DNA of 48,070 nucleotides from an uncultured Prevotellaceae bacterium (GTDB lineage: Bacteria; Bacteroidota; Bacteroidia; Bacteroidales; Muribaculaceae), in NCBI GenBank assembly GCA_946410125.1, contig CAMJZF010000004.1, positions 1 through 48,070 of the forward strand. Reading direction: 5' to 3'. Of this stretch, positions 34,148 through 42,952 are shown one piece after another. The translations under genes and the position numbers were made by a program. The stretch's first letter is position 1; the number at the start of each line of letters is the position of its first letter. The notes beneath the pieces were generated by a model that was given only the letters and a program-made list of their open reading frames with translations, had not been told where the DNA came from and made no database searches.

Positions 34148-34178
34148 CAAATATATACAAACAAAAAGATTAAACAAA
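34148..34178 (-). promoter_or_regulatory. Promoter of the HU gene
   Basis: On the minus strand TTTG (34178-34175), 19 bp spacer, TATATTTG (34155-34148). Leader of about 50 bases. Confidence 0.8.
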
Positions 34179-34260
34179 AAAAAATAGAATAAATTTTATA
34201 TTTTTTATTAAAAAAGGTCATTTTTGCGTCACAAAATGGTGTTTTTTCAGCATTTTGCTA

Positions 34261-34268
34261 TAATTTTG
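34261..34268 (+). promoter_or_regulatory. -7 box of the rhomboid operon
   Basis: TAATTTTG at 34261-34268, 76 bases before the first rhomboid start. The -33 region is a T run without a clean TTTG. Confidence 0.45.
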
Positions 34269-34344
34269 TCCTTTGAAATTGAGTTTTATTGGTATTGTTA
34301 TTATTTACTCTTTGTAACAGTGTCTTTTACATTTTTATTTTTAA

Positions 34345-35100
34345 ATGAACAGTAATAATCGTTGGGGTGCATTGATGCCTCCAGTTACAAAACATATTAT
34401 AATAATCAATGTAATATTGTGGGTCTCTACAATATTGCTTAGTGAACGTGGCGTTGTTGACATAGAACATTTTTTAGGCCTACATTATTGGCAGGGAAGC
34501 GATTTTCATTTCTACCAATTGTTCACTTACATGTTTATGCATGACTCAAGTGGATTCTCAACCGGATTGTCTCACATCTTCTTCAACATGTTCTCGTTGT
34601 GGATGTTTGGAATGTTGCTTGAGAGAGTTATGGGTGCAAAGCGCTACCTGTTTTTTTATATTTCATGTGGTCTTGGTGCTGCATTAGTTCAAGAGATAGT
34701 GTGGTCGCTTTCATGGCAGAACATTCTTGCAAGTATTAATAATGTGTCAACCGACACAATAAAAACAGCAATTGCAACTGGCGACATTGATGGTAAGTTC
34801 CTGAATGAATTCTACAACCACTTAATAACAGTGGGAGCTTCGGGTGCAGTTTTTGGCATTTTGCTGGCATTTGGTGTAATGTTCCCCAATATGCCAATGT
34901 ACATCATGTTTATTCCAATTCCTATTAAAGCCAAGTGGATGGTTATAGGCTATGGTGCCATTGAACTTCTTTTTGGCATTACTGGAACAATGGACAACGT
35001 TGCACATTTTGCTCATCTTGGAGGAATGTTGTTTGCCATTATCATTTTATACTATTGGTACAAAAAAGGTATAATCCAAAAGCACAATAATGGATTTTAA
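34345..35100 (+). CDS. Rhomboid-family intramembrane serine protease
   Basis: A 251-residue polytopic protein that cleaves within membrane helices. Six or so helices are visible. The family features are the L1/TM2 HxxxN-type motif in GLSHIFFNMFSLWMFG, the catalytic serine in GASGAVFGILLAFG (GxSG) and the catalytic His in FAHLGGMLFAII. An insert of about 35 polar residues (ASINNVSTDTIKTA onward) lies before the catalytic Ser. It overlaps the second rhomboid gene by 11 bases. Natural substrates are unknown. Confidence 0.92.
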   Translation: MNSNNRWGALMPPVTKHIIIINVILWVSTILLSERGVVDIEHFLGLHYWQGSDFHFYQLFTYMFMHDSSGFSTGLSHIFFNMFSLWMFGMLLERVMGAKRYLFFYISCGLGAALVQEIVWSLSWQNILASINNVSTDTIKTAIATGDIDGKFLNEFYNHLITVGASGAVFGILLAFGVMFPNMPMYIMFIPIPIKAKWMVIGYGAIELLFGITGTMDNVAHFAHLGGMLFAIIILYYWYKKGIIQKHNNGF

Positions 35101-36019
35101 GTCATTAAAGGCAAAATATAACGCATCGTCATTGCTGATGCGAATTATTTATATCAACATCGCTTTCTTTGTGATCTTGAGGCTGGGCGGGATGCTGTCA
35201 TTTTTAGCGATTGGCAACAGCGACACCCTTGTGCGATGGTTTGAATTGCCTTCTAATCTATGGTTGCTTGCGGTTCGTCCTTGGACAATAGTAACTTACA
35301 TGTTTTCCCACTATGACGTGTTGCACATCTTGTTCAACATGCTGTGGCTGTATTGGCTGGGACGCATCTTTCTTGAGTGTTTCAATCCCAAACAATTAGT
35401 TGCATTATATGTTTTAGGGGGCGTGGCAGGAGCTGCACTATATGTTGTCGCTTATAATCTTTTGCCACATTTGTCATCGAGTAATTCCTGGCTTATTGGA
35501 GCTTCGGCATCGGTGATGGCTATTGTTATAGCCATTTCGGTTTATCGCCCCGATTATCAAATCAGTCTCTTGTTCATAGGTGGAATATCTCTCAAATGGG
35601 TGGCAATTGCTACTGTGTTCATTGATTTGATAGGCATTGAAAGCGCAAATTTTGGTGGCCATATCGCCCACATTGGGGGTATGCTTGTAGGATTATGGTT
35701 TGGCATATCAATAAAACGTGGTCGCGACATCACGGCTTGGTTCAACCGCGGTGTTGATTGGATGGTTGCCCGTTTTAAAGGACACAACCATAAACCTTGG
35801 AAGCCTATTGGAGGGAAGTCGTTTAAATCGTCTAAATCTTCTAAATCTTCATCATCCTCAGACAACACAAAAAATGGCAAAGAAAGCTCAAACGTAGCGT
35901 CGTCAACAGTAGATGAGTCTCGTCTTGATGATATTCTTGGCAAACTCAAGCGCTCGGGCTACGATGCTCTAAGTAACGATGAAAAAGAATTTCTATTTAA
36001 TGCTTCACGCAAAAGATAG
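35090..36019 (+). CDS. Second rhomboid-family protease with soluble C-terminal tail
   Basis: A 309-residue paralogue. Helical core with HILFNMLWLYWLGRIF, catalytic Ser in IGASASVMAIV (GxSA rather than GxSG) and catalytic His in HIAHIGGMLVGLW. After about residue 205 the chain leaves the membrane: a basic stretch, a Ser/Lys low-complexity region (KSFKSSKSSKSSSSS) and a short acidic helix ending LSNDEKEFLFNASRKR, which I recall as a common tail of Bacteroidetes rhomboids. Both catalytic residues are kept, so activity is plausible. Translationally coupled to the first rhomboid. Confidence 0.9.
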   Translation: MDFKSLKAKYNASSLLMRIIYINIAFFVILRLGGMLSFLAIGNSDTLVRWFELPSNLWLLAVRPWTIVTYMFSHYDVLHILFNMLWLYWLGRIFLECFNPKQLVALYVLGGVAGAALYVVAYNLLPHLSSSNSWLIGASASVMAIVIAISVYRPDYQISLLFIGGISLKWVAIATVFIDLIGIESANFGGHIAHIGGMLVGLWFGISIKRGRDITAWFNRGVDWMVARFKGHNHKPWKPIGGKSFKSSKSSKSSSSSDNTKNGKESSNVASSTVDESRLDDILGKLKRSGYDALSNDEKEFLFNASRKR

Positions 36020-36047
36020 ATTGTCATCATAAAAGTAATCAGCTGTT

Positions 36048-37169
36048 ATGAAAGGTCTCAAATTTGGCAAGAAAACTTTGAAAGTGTTGCTGCTCATTGT
36101 AACAATTGCGATGGCAGTAGTGCTTGTAGTCTCGGCTTGGGGGGGTAAGGTTTCACCTGTTGACAGTCGCATCTTGCCATTATTGACCCTTGCATTGCCT
36201 GCTCTCCTCATTATTAATATTGTTATCCTTATTTCCTGGTTAGTTGTGTTGCGATGGAAATACTCACTAATCACCTTGGTTGCTGTCCTACTGTCGTGGT
36301 CTCCATTAAGCACAGTATGTCCTCTTAATGTATTTCCTAAAACCTATGAAACCGACTCAACTTTCACAGTTATGAGCTTTAATGTAAAAAACTTTGGGAA
36401 ATTTGATCCCAACAACCATGAACCTTCAAAATCGATGCGTTACATCCTTGATCAAGATGCCGATTTTGTCTTACTACAGGAAGGCTCTCATGCACGAGAT
36501 TTCTTGAAGTTGTCGAATATTAAGATGATGCGCGATGAACTTGAAAACAAATACCCTTATCACAGTGAAGGATATCGCGACTTTTTAATTTTATCAAAAT
36601 ACCCTTATTCAATTGCTTCTACAAAGGCAATTGACAAAAATCACACATATTATGGTGGTGTCTATGCAATGGCATTCGACATAGACTTGCCTACTGGTAA
36701 ACAACTAAGGATTATAAATTTACACATGCGCTCTATTGGCATGAGTGATGAAGACAAGACCCTATATGAAGATATTACAAGAGGAGGAGTGCAAGTTAAT
36801 GATAAAAGTGAATTGGGACGTATCAAGCATTCATTGTACGATAAGCTCAGGCGTGCATTTGAGAGTCATGCTCATGAGGCTGTGGAGGTTCGTTCTATTA
36901 TTGACAATAGTCCTGGCAATGTTATTCTTTGTGGCGACTTCAACGAGCCTGCATCTTCCTATAGCTATCGCATAATTCGTGGAGACGACATGAACGACAC
37001 ATTTCAAGACTGTGGTTTGGGCATGACTTATACCTATAATGAATATCGCTTATATTTCAAGATAGACCATATATTATATAAAGGTGACTTAAAGGCAGTG
37101 GATTGGAAGCGTGACAAAGCTGGTGACAGCGATCACTACCCTCAAGTTGCCACTTTTGTTTGGAAATAA
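36048..37169 (+). CDS. Membrane-anchored endonuclease/exonuclease/phosphatase-fold protein
   Basis: A 373-residue protein with three hydrophobic helices at the N-terminus (about residues 10-90), followed by an EEP-fold metallohydrolase domain outside the membrane. Motifs: VMSFNVKNFG (first Asn), FVLLQEGSH (metal-binding Glu), INLHMRSIG, VILCGDFNEPASS (GDFN), and the final DSDHYPQVATF (catalytic Asp-His). The fold covers nucleases and lipid phosphatases; I cannot choose. It lies 28 bases behind the rhomboid pair, in the same run. Confidence 0.88.
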   Translation: MKGLKFGKKTLKVLLLIVTIAMAVVLVVSAWGGKVSPVDSRILPLLTLALPALLIINIVILISWLVVLRWKYSLITLVAVLLSWSPLSTVCPLNVFPKTYETDSTFTVMSFNVKNFGKFDPNNHEPSKSMRYILDQDADFVLLQEGSHARDFLKLSNIKMMRDELENKYPYHSEGYRDFLILSKYPYSIASTKAIDKNHTYYGGVYAMAFDIDLPTGKQLRIINLHMRSIGMSDEDKTLYEDITRGGVQVNDKSELGRIKHSLYDKLRRAFESHAHEAVEVRSIIDNSPGNVILCGDFNEPASSYSYRIIRGDDMNDTFQDCGLGMTYTYNEYRLYFKIDHILYKGDLKAVDWKRDKAGDSDHYPQVATFVWK

Positions 37170-37198
37170 CCATTAACCAATAATAAATTATGTGACTT

Positions 37199-39325
37199 AT
37201 GAGAAAGATTATCCTATCATTACTCGCGCTTGCTGTTATGACACTGCCGGCAGTAGGCAAAACTCCAAAGAAAGTGAAAACAGCAGCTAATGGAAACCCA
37301 TTTTTGACGGAGTATACTACAAAGTATAGAATTCCGCCGTTTGAGAGTATCAAGTATGAGCACTATATGGAAGCCCTTGAAAAAGGTATTGCTCAACACA
37401 ATCAGGAAATTGAGGCAATTATTTCTAATCCTGCCTCTCCCAACTTTGAGAATACAATTCTCGCGTTAGACAATAGCGGTGAGATTTATCACAAAGTTGC
37501 ATTTGTGTTCATGGCTTTAAGTGAGAGCGATGCTACTCCCGAGATGCAAAAAATTGCCGAGAAGTTTTCTCCTCTCATGACATCTCATAATGATGAGATG
37601 TACATGAATGACCGACTTTTTGCACGCATCAAGGTCGTTCATGACAATGCCGGCAAGCTTGGTCTTGACAATGTCCAGAAACGCTTAACAGAAAAGTATT
37701 ATAAGAACTTCGTTCGCAAGGGGGCCTTGCTCAACGACGAGCAAAAGGAAGAACTCAAGAAAATCAATCAAAGGGAGGCAGAGGTAGAGCTTGCCTTTGG
37801 TAAGAATGTAATGCGTGAGATGAGCGAGAATGTAATTTACGTTACCGAAAAATCTCAACTCTCAGGACTTTCACAAGAAGTAATTGACGGAGCTGCCGAA
37901 CTTGCAAAGAAGCGTGGTCATGAGGGTTGGGCGTTCACAGCTTCGGCAGCTACCCGTCTCGCTGTTCTCAATGATGCCGACAATCGTGCCCTTCGTGAAA
38001 AAATGTATAAGATGTACACCAGTACAGCCAGTCATGGGGATGAGTGGGACAACAGCAAGAACATTAATGAAATTCTTAAACTTCGCCAACGCAAGGCCCG
38101 ATTGCTTGGTTTTGAAACTTATGCCGACTATGCCACTGCACCTGTTATGGCCAAGACCGTAGAAAATGCTGAAGATTTGCTCATGCAAATCTGGCGTCCT
38201 GCGATTAAGAAGGTTGATGAAGAAGTTGCCGACATGCAAAAGTATGCCAACGCCCATGGAGCTGATTTCAGCCTTGAGCCTTGGGACTATTACTATTATG
38301 CCAACAAAGTAAAGGCCGAGCGTTATAGCTTCAGCGAGGATGAAGTTAGACCATATTTTGAACTTAACAGCGTTGTGAAGAATGGAATCTTCTATGTTGC
38401 CAACAAACTTTATGGTATTACTTTTACCGAAATGAAAGATGCCCCAAAGTATAACCCAGAAGTAACAGTTTATGATGTAAAAGATGCTAAGGGGAAACAT
38501 CTTGCAGTATTTATGACCGACTACTTTCCTCGTGCAACTAAGGCACAGGGTGCCTGGATGAGTGCATTCAACTCATCATACAATTATAATGGAGAGGTAG
38601 AGCGTCCTATCATTTACAATGTAGGGAGCTTCAATCCTCCTACAAAAGATGCTCCATCGCTGCTTTCGATAGATCAAGTAGAGACTGTATTCCATGAGTT
38701 TGGTCACGCTCTTCATGGAATGTTAACTCAGGTCGCCTATCGTGGATTAGAGGGTACAAATATAGATCGTGACATGGTTGAGATGCCATCTCAAATTAAT
38801 GAGCACTGGATGCTTGTTCCTGAAGTTCTCAAGAACTATGCAAAACACTACAAGACTGGTGAAGCTATTCCACAAACACTTGTTGACAAGCTGATTGAAT
38901 CATCTAAATTTAATCAAGGTTTCATGACTACCGAACTTGTTGGGGCTGCATTGCTTGACATTGAGTGGCACAAAATAAATTGGTGCGGCAACATTGATGT
39001 CAAAGCTTTTGAGCGTTCTGTTGCAAAACGTCTTCACATGCCAAAAATCATAGAATACCGATATCGCAGTCCTTACTTTAAGCACATCTTTAATAGCGAA
39101 GAGTACAGTTGTGGATACTATACCTATCTGTGGGCACAAGTTCTTGAAGCTGACGGATGGGAACGTTTCCAGAAAGAAGGTGCTATGAATGTGAATGTTG
39201 CCAACGATTATCGCAAATACATTTTGGAGGCAGGCGACACCGAAGATGCCATGACTTTATATAAGAAATTCCGTGGTCGTGAACCTGATGCCAAGGCTCT
39301 ACTTCGCTTGCGTGGACTTGACTAA
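37199..39325 (+). CDS. M3-family metallopeptidase (Dcp-like)
   Basis: A 708-residue zinc peptidase of the thimet oligopeptidase/peptidyl-dipeptidase Dcp family, exported by a signal peptide (residues 1-20, MRKIILSLLALAVMTLPAVG). The N-terminal half is helical; the zinc motif VFHEFGHALHG (HExxH) is near residue 500, with the downstream Glu in DMVEMPSQINEHW. The segments FNSSYNYNGEVERPI and SYYFKHIF-like YRSPYFKHIFNSEEYSCGYYTY are usual in this group. It probably trims peptides in the periplasm. Last gene of the rhomboid run, 29 bases after the EEP protein, with a terminator after it. Confidence 0.93.
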   Translation: MRKIILSLLALAVMTLPAVGKTPKKVKTAANGNPFLTEYTTKYRIPPFESIKYEHYMEALEKGIAQHNQEIEAIISNPASPNFENTILALDNSGEIYHKVAFVFMALSESDATPEMQKIAEKFSPLMTSHNDEMYMNDRLFARIKVVHDNAGKLGLDNVQKRLTEKYYKNFVRKGALLNDEQKEELKKINQREAEVELAFGKNVMREMSENVIYVTEKSQLSGLSQEVIDGAAELAKKRGHEGWAFTASAATRLAVLNDADNRALREKMYKMYTSTASHGDEWDNSKNINEILKLRQRKARLLGFETYADYATAPVMAKTVENAEDLLMQIWRPAIKKVDEEVADMQKYANAHGADFSLEPWDYYYYANKVKAERYSFSEDEVRPYFELNSVVKNGIFYVANKLYGITFTEMKDAPKYNPEVTVYDVKDAKGKHLAVFMTDYFPRATKAQGAWMSAFNSSYNYNGEVERPIIYNVGSFNPPTKDAPSLLSIDQVETVFHEFGHALHGMLTQVAYRGLEGTNIDRDMVEMPSQINEHWMLVPEVLKNYAKHYKTGEAIPQTLVDKLIESSKFNQGFMTTELVGAALLDIEWHKINWCGNIDVKAFERSVAKRLHMPKIIEYRYRSPYFKHIFNSEEYSCGYYTYLWAQVLEADGWERFQKEGAMNVNVANDYRKYILEAGDTEDAMTLYKKFRGREPDAKALLRLRGLD

Positions 39326-39356
39326 AAGGATTTGGATTAATAATCTTCATTTATAA

Positions 39357-39398
39357 ATATGCCACGGTGTGTTACACTTCATCGTGGCATATTTCTTG
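39357..39398 (+). terminator. Terminator of the rhomboid-to-M3 operon
   Basis: A 10-bp perfect stem, atatgccacg (39357-39366) with cgtggcatat (39383-39392), followed by a T-rich tract. Confidence 0.85.
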
Positions 39399-39424
39399 TC
39401 TCTTATTAAAAAGTAAAAGATTAT

Positions 39425-39455
39425 TTTGTCAATTGTAATGTATTAAGTAACTTTG
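39425..39455 (+). promoter_or_regulatory. Promoter of the YcxB-like gene
   Basis: TTTG (39425-39428), 19 bp spacer, TAACTTTG (39448-39455). ATG at 39477. Confidence 0.8.
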
Positions 39456-39476
39456 TGCATGATAATTCATGTGTGA

Positions 39477-39953
39477 ATGAAAAGTAACAGCATCAGTTCG
39501 GAGACTTATGTGTCAATACTTTATCGGGTGTTTTTTTCACGTCGATGGTGGCTGTTATTGTTACCTGTTGCCGTTTGCTTACTTTTAATAAGCTTAGATA
39601 CCCGATTTGCATATCTTGCAGTTATTGTTGCAATTGGCATGTTGATGATAGCATTACCGGTTATTTATTATTATGCCTTGACTCCTGAATCTCGATGGTC
39701 GATAATGGAAAAGGAAGTGAAATTGACCGAAGGCGGACTGCATCTTGTCTTCACGAGCGAGAAGATGCAAGAGCACTTGGTTAAATGGGATGATATTTAC
39801 GGTACTGCTGTTTCTAATAATTGCCTGATACTTCGCTTCAAGAATAATAACTATACATTTTTAGCGATACCTCTTGACTCATTTGACGGAGAAGATGAGT
39901 TGCGCGAGTTTGTGATAGAAGTCAGAAAAAGGATTGCTTCAAAGAAGCATTAA
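39477..39953 (+). CDS. YcxB-like membrane protein
   Basis: A 158-residue protein with two membrane helices near the N-terminus (RWWLLLLPVAVCLLLISL and FAYLAVIVAIGMLMIALPVIYYYAL), then a small cytoplasmic beta-rich domain (about 75-150: GGLHLVFTSEKMQEHLVKWDDIYG, LILRFKNNNYTFLAIPLDSFDG) matching the YcxB-like C-terminal domain, which is a PH-like fold. Function unknown. It is a single-gene unit with a consensus promoter. Confidence 0.7.
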   Translation: MKSNSISSETYVSILYRVFFSRRWWLLLLPVAVCLLLISLDTRFAYLAVIVAIGMLMIALPVIYYYALTPESRWSIMEKEVKLTEGGLHLVFTSEKMQEHLVKWDDIYGTAVSNNCLILRFKNNNYTFLAIPLDSFDGEDELREFVIEVRKRIASKKH

Positions 39954-40074
39954 TCGATAAAAAACATTCGTTTGTCTATTATCACCCTCTTTTATGGCAT
40001 TGAAGGGTAAACTGTTGCATTGTTTTGTAGTCATAAAGTAAAAAAAGAATTATTAACTGCTCAATTATATTGAA

Positions 40075-40260
40075 ATGAAAAAAAGAAAAACATTATTATT
40101 TGCAATTTTGCTGTCAATAGCAGCATCGGTTGCTGTCTCATCATGCAGCCCATATTGGTATGACGATGGATATTATTATGAATATCCTTATCGTGGTCGT
40201 CCAGGACCGCCGCCACCACCTCCACCTCATCACAGACACCATTCGGGACATCATCATTGA
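40075..40260 (+). CDS. Small Pro/His-rich lipoprotein
   Basis: A 61-residue lipoprotein. Signal MKKRKTLLFAILLSIAASVAVSSC, lipobox VSSC (Cys24). The 37-residue mature part has three blocks: aromatic (YWYDDGYYYEYPY), seven consecutive Pro (PGPPPPPPP) and a His-rich tail (HHRHHSGHHH). The tail could bind Zn, Ni or Cu, and the aromatic/Pro part could be a surface tether; both are inference. The coding start and lipobox make it likely to be a real gene. It shares a terminator with the convergent SPOR gene. Confidence 0.75.
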   Translation: MKKRKTLLFAILLSIAASVAVSSCSPYWYDDGYYYEYPYRGRPGPPPPPPPHHRHHSGHHH

Positions 40261-40287
40261 GAATTTAAGACATACGCACATAAAGAA

Positions 40288-40337
40288 CAAGTGGCACTCG
40301 AAAAAATCATTTCTTGTGCCACTTGATGCTTTTTATT
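40288..40337. terminator. Bidirectional terminator between small lipoprotein and SPOR genes
   Basis: A 10-bp perfect stem, caagtggcac (40288-40297) with gtgccacttg (40316-40325), with T-rich tail atgctttttattt on the plus strand. The tail slightly overlaps the 3' end of the minus-strand gene. Confidence 0.85.
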
Positions 40338-41274
40338 TGCTTATCCAAGCATGTCGGTATTTTTCGGGAAGTAATTTTTTAGCCTTTATTAATTCCTTCT
40401 TGCTATAAGACTTAGCCACGACAATGTGATGATACTTGCCTCTTGTGACCTCAACAGCTTTAATGCCACGCTTTGCATAGTTCTTAATTATGTCAGAAGC
40501 TTGCTTCGACTTATTACAAGTATTAATAATTAGACAGTAGTTGCCATTATTTGGCATACCCTCATTAAAAGGACTCTCTTCTACATCACTGTCTTGCTTG
40601 TCATTAATTAATTCAAACTTTACATCCCCTGCGGTGGTTTGAGAAACAGGTTTTACTGTAACGACTTGTTGCACAGGCTTAGTTTTAACCTCTGTAACAT
40701 TAAAGCTCGCATTCTGAGCAGAGTTGTTGACAATTGCGGGAGTTGAGAAAAGAACACCCAGGCCAATAATCGCCGCTATTGAGGCGGCAACCTTCATGCG
40801 TTCTCGCAAGGTAATGTTTACGGGCATCGTAATAGTGGCCTTATTGCTGCTGTCGCTTTGCGCGAGAGTGGAGAGCTCAAGGTTGTTAAGCCCAAAGAAT
40901 TCATCACACGCCATCTCGGCATGAATTGGCATGAACTCAATTGTGTTCTTGTCATTGTGCTTAAAATAACCAAGATGCCCAAAAGCCACCTCAATGCCAG
41001 TGTTGAGTTGCTGCCTGAATGCAATAACGTTATCATCAATGAATCGGCACGCCTTGTCATAGGTCATATTGTGACGGCGACACAGTGATGTTGCCAGCAA
41101 ACCATCATTGTGAGTAATGCGTGAGTTGTAACTTATAGTGCGATTGGGTCGGGCTATATTTTCGCCACTCACTTGCGGGGATGTATAGTTAGCGATAAGT
41201 GCACCCCATCCAGGCACAACCACGCAATCGTGATACATCATCAAGTACTCTATGTGTTGTATTAGAGAAATCAT
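40333..41274 (-). CDS. HU-CCDC81-like and SPOR-domain membrane protein
   Basis: A 313-residue bitopic protein. Residues 1-130 match the paired HU-like CCDC81-type domains of Bacteroidetes (HIEYLMMYHDCVVVPGWGALIANY; THNDGLLATSLCRRHNMTYDKA; VAFGHLGYF). One membrane helix follows (about residues 160-182, MKVAASIAAIIGLGVLFSTP), then a Thr/Val/Lys linker and a C-terminal SPOR domain (about 240-313: YCLIINTCNKSKQASDIIKNYAKRG and HHIVVAKSYSKKELIKAKKLL), which in this family binds denuded peptidoglycan at the septum. It could connect a cytoplasmic nucleoid- or filament-binding domain with the division wall; that is inference. Its -7 box lies four bases before the ATG. Confidence 0.88.
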   Translation of the reverse strand: MISLIQHIEYLMMYHDCVVVPGWGALIANYTSPQVSGENIARPNRTISYNSRITHNDGLLATSLCRRHNMTYDKACRFIDDNVIAFRQQLNTGIEVAFGHLGYFKHNDKNTIEFMPIHAEMACDEFFGLNNLELSTLAQSDSSNKATITMPVNITLRERMKVAASIAAIIGLGVLFSTPAIVNNSAQNASFNVTEVKTKPVQQVVTVKPVSQTTAGDVKFELINDKQDSDVEESPFNEGMPNNGNYCLIINTCNKSKQASDIIKNYAKRGIKAVEVTRGKYHHIVVAKSYSKKELIKAKKLLPEKYRHAWISK

Positions 41275-41278
41275 AGTG

Positions 41279-41310
41279 CAAAATTACAAATTTTCAGTGA
41301 CCCTCGCAAC
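41279..41310 (-). promoter_or_regulatory. Promoter of the SPOR gene, leaderless candidate
   Basis: On the minus strand GTTG (41310-41307), 20 bp spacer, TAATTTTG (41286-41279), then cact and the ATG at 41274. As with the AraC-type gene, only four bases separate the -7 box and start codon. Confidence 0.6.
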
Positions 41311-41356
41311 GGTTGTTGATAAGTTTTTGAAAGAAAACAAGCATTTAGCCCATCGA

Positions 41357-41388
41357 TTTGCTTTTGTTTAATCTTTTCTTTAATTTTG
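41357..41388 (+). promoter_or_regulatory. Promoter of the helicase gene
   Basis: TTTG (41357-41360), 20 bp spacer, TAATTTTG (41381-41388). ATG at 41406. Confidence 0.75.
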
Positions 41389-41405
41389 TAACTTAATATT
41401 TAAAG

Positions 41406-42848
41406 ATGGATATCAAGTTTGACATAAACGATCGGCGAATAGGAGATTTCTATCGTGACGTGCTTGAATTATTGGATTATGAGCCCAATAAAGGACAAGT
41501 TGAGGCTTTTGCCGCATTTGCCCACTTCCTTTTTTATGGTTCGGGACAGAGCGTGTTCTTGCTTAACGGATATGCCGGTACTGGCAAGACTTCGCTGATG
41601 GGTGCTGTGGTTCAGGCTTTATCACGTCGCAGTATTAAAATTGTCCTTTTAGCGCCAACGGGGCGTGCCGCTCAGGTCTTCAGTGAGTATTCTCATCGAA
41701 CCGCACTGACCATTCATCGCAAGATTTTTCGTCAAGACAGTTATCTTGCCGAAGGCTTCAGTCTGGCTGAAAACAAGCATACCGATACTGTGTTTATTGT
41801 TGATGAAGCGTCAATGATATCCAACTCGTCGCCCGATGGAACGGTATTTGGCAGCGGTCGCCTGCTCGATGACTTGGTGCATTATGTTTATAACGGCAAA
41901 GGGTGTAAACTTGTGCTTATGGGAGATGGAGCACAATTGCCACCAGTTGGGCAAAGCGACAGTCCCGCTCTAAATAGCGAAGTCATTCAACGCTATGGGT
42001 TAAGGGTTTATGATGTCATGCTTAAACAAATTGCCCGACAAGCCTCTGACTCTGGAATACTACAAAATGCAACAATAGTCAGACAGATTCTAACAAGTGA
42101 CATGTTGTTGGAACCAAAATTGGAGCTAAAGCAATTTTCTGACATTGAGTCTATTACTGGTGAGTTTCTGCTTGAGACATTGAGCGACTCTTATGACCGC
42201 GATGGCATTGACGAAACAATCATTATTACGCGTAGTAACAAGCGCGCGACATTATATAACTCAGGCGTTCGCAATACAATTCTTTATCGTGAAGAAGAGT
42301 TGTCGGCGGGAGATATGTTGCTGGTATCTAAAAACAACTACTATTGGGCAAACGACTATGACAATATAGATTTTATTGCCAATGGAGATGTGATGCGTGT
42401 GAAGCGTGTGTGGGGTGATGTTGAACAAGCCTATGGCCTACGGTTTGCCAATGTTACAGTTGAACTTCCTGATCATGACAACATAGAGATGGATGTCAAA
42501 ATTATAATAGACAGCCTGTTCAGTGATACTCCTGCGCTTACTCTCTCACAAAGTGAACGGTTATATACCGAGGTGCTTAACGAATGTGTAGGCAATAAGC
42601 GTGAACGTTATCTTCAAATGAAGAAACATCCCTATTTCAATGCACTTCAGGTAAAGTTTGCTTATGCTGTCACCTGTCATAAGGCTCAAGGCGGGCAATG
42701 GAAAAATGTATTTATTGACATGGGTAGCATTATGCCTGAAGCATTGAGTACTCTTGACTTCCTGCGTTGGCTATATACGGCTGTAACGCGAGCCAGCAAA
42801 AAAGTGTATCTTATAAATTGTCCATTAAAAATCAATCTTGAAGAGTAA
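41406..42848 (+). CDS. RecD/Pif1-like ATP-dependent DNA helicase
   Basis: A 480-residue superfamily 1B helicase. Walker A GYAGTGKTSLMG at about residue 55; motif Ia APTGRAAQVFSEYS; Walker B VFIVDEASMIS; motif III LVLMGDGAQLPPVGQSDSP; and the C-terminal UvrD/RecD motif AYAVTCHKAQGGQW (residue 420), ending WLYTAVTRASKKVYLI. It is shorter than RecD of RecBCD or RecD2, without their N-terminal extension, and fits the stand-alone AAA/RecD-like helicases common in Bacteroidetes. The exact DNA repair or replication role is unknown. Confidence 0.9.
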   Translation: MDIKFDINDRRIGDFYRDVLELLDYEPNKGQVEAFAAFAHFLFYGSGQSVFLLNGYAGTGKTSLMGAVVQALSRRSIKIVLLAPTGRAAQVFSEYSHRTALTIHRKIFRQDSYLAEGFSLAENKHTDTVFIVDEASMISNSSPDGTVFGSGRLLDDLVHYVYNGKGCKLVLMGDGAQLPPVGQSDSPALNSEVIQRYGLRVYDVMLKQIARQASDSGILQNATIVRQILTSDMLLEPKLELKQFSDIESITGEFLLETLSDSYDRDGIDETIIITRSNKRATLYNSGVRNTILYREEELSAGDMLLVSKNNYYWANDYDNIDFIANGDVMRVKRVWGDVEQAYGLRFANVTVELPDHDNIEMDVKIIIDSLFSDTPALTLSQSERLYTEVLNECVGNKRERYLQMKKHPYFNALQVKFAYAVTCHKAQGGQWKNVFIDMGSIMPEALSTLDFLRWLYTAVTRASKKVYLINCPLKINLEE

Positions 42849-42952
42849 CATCAATCAAAAACAAGGTTTTTAGCGTCATCACATTCGGTTTTTGGCACAA
42901 TTGCTTGCAGATGTCGAGTTTTTTAGTGAATTTTGTAGTTAAAATTGAAAAA

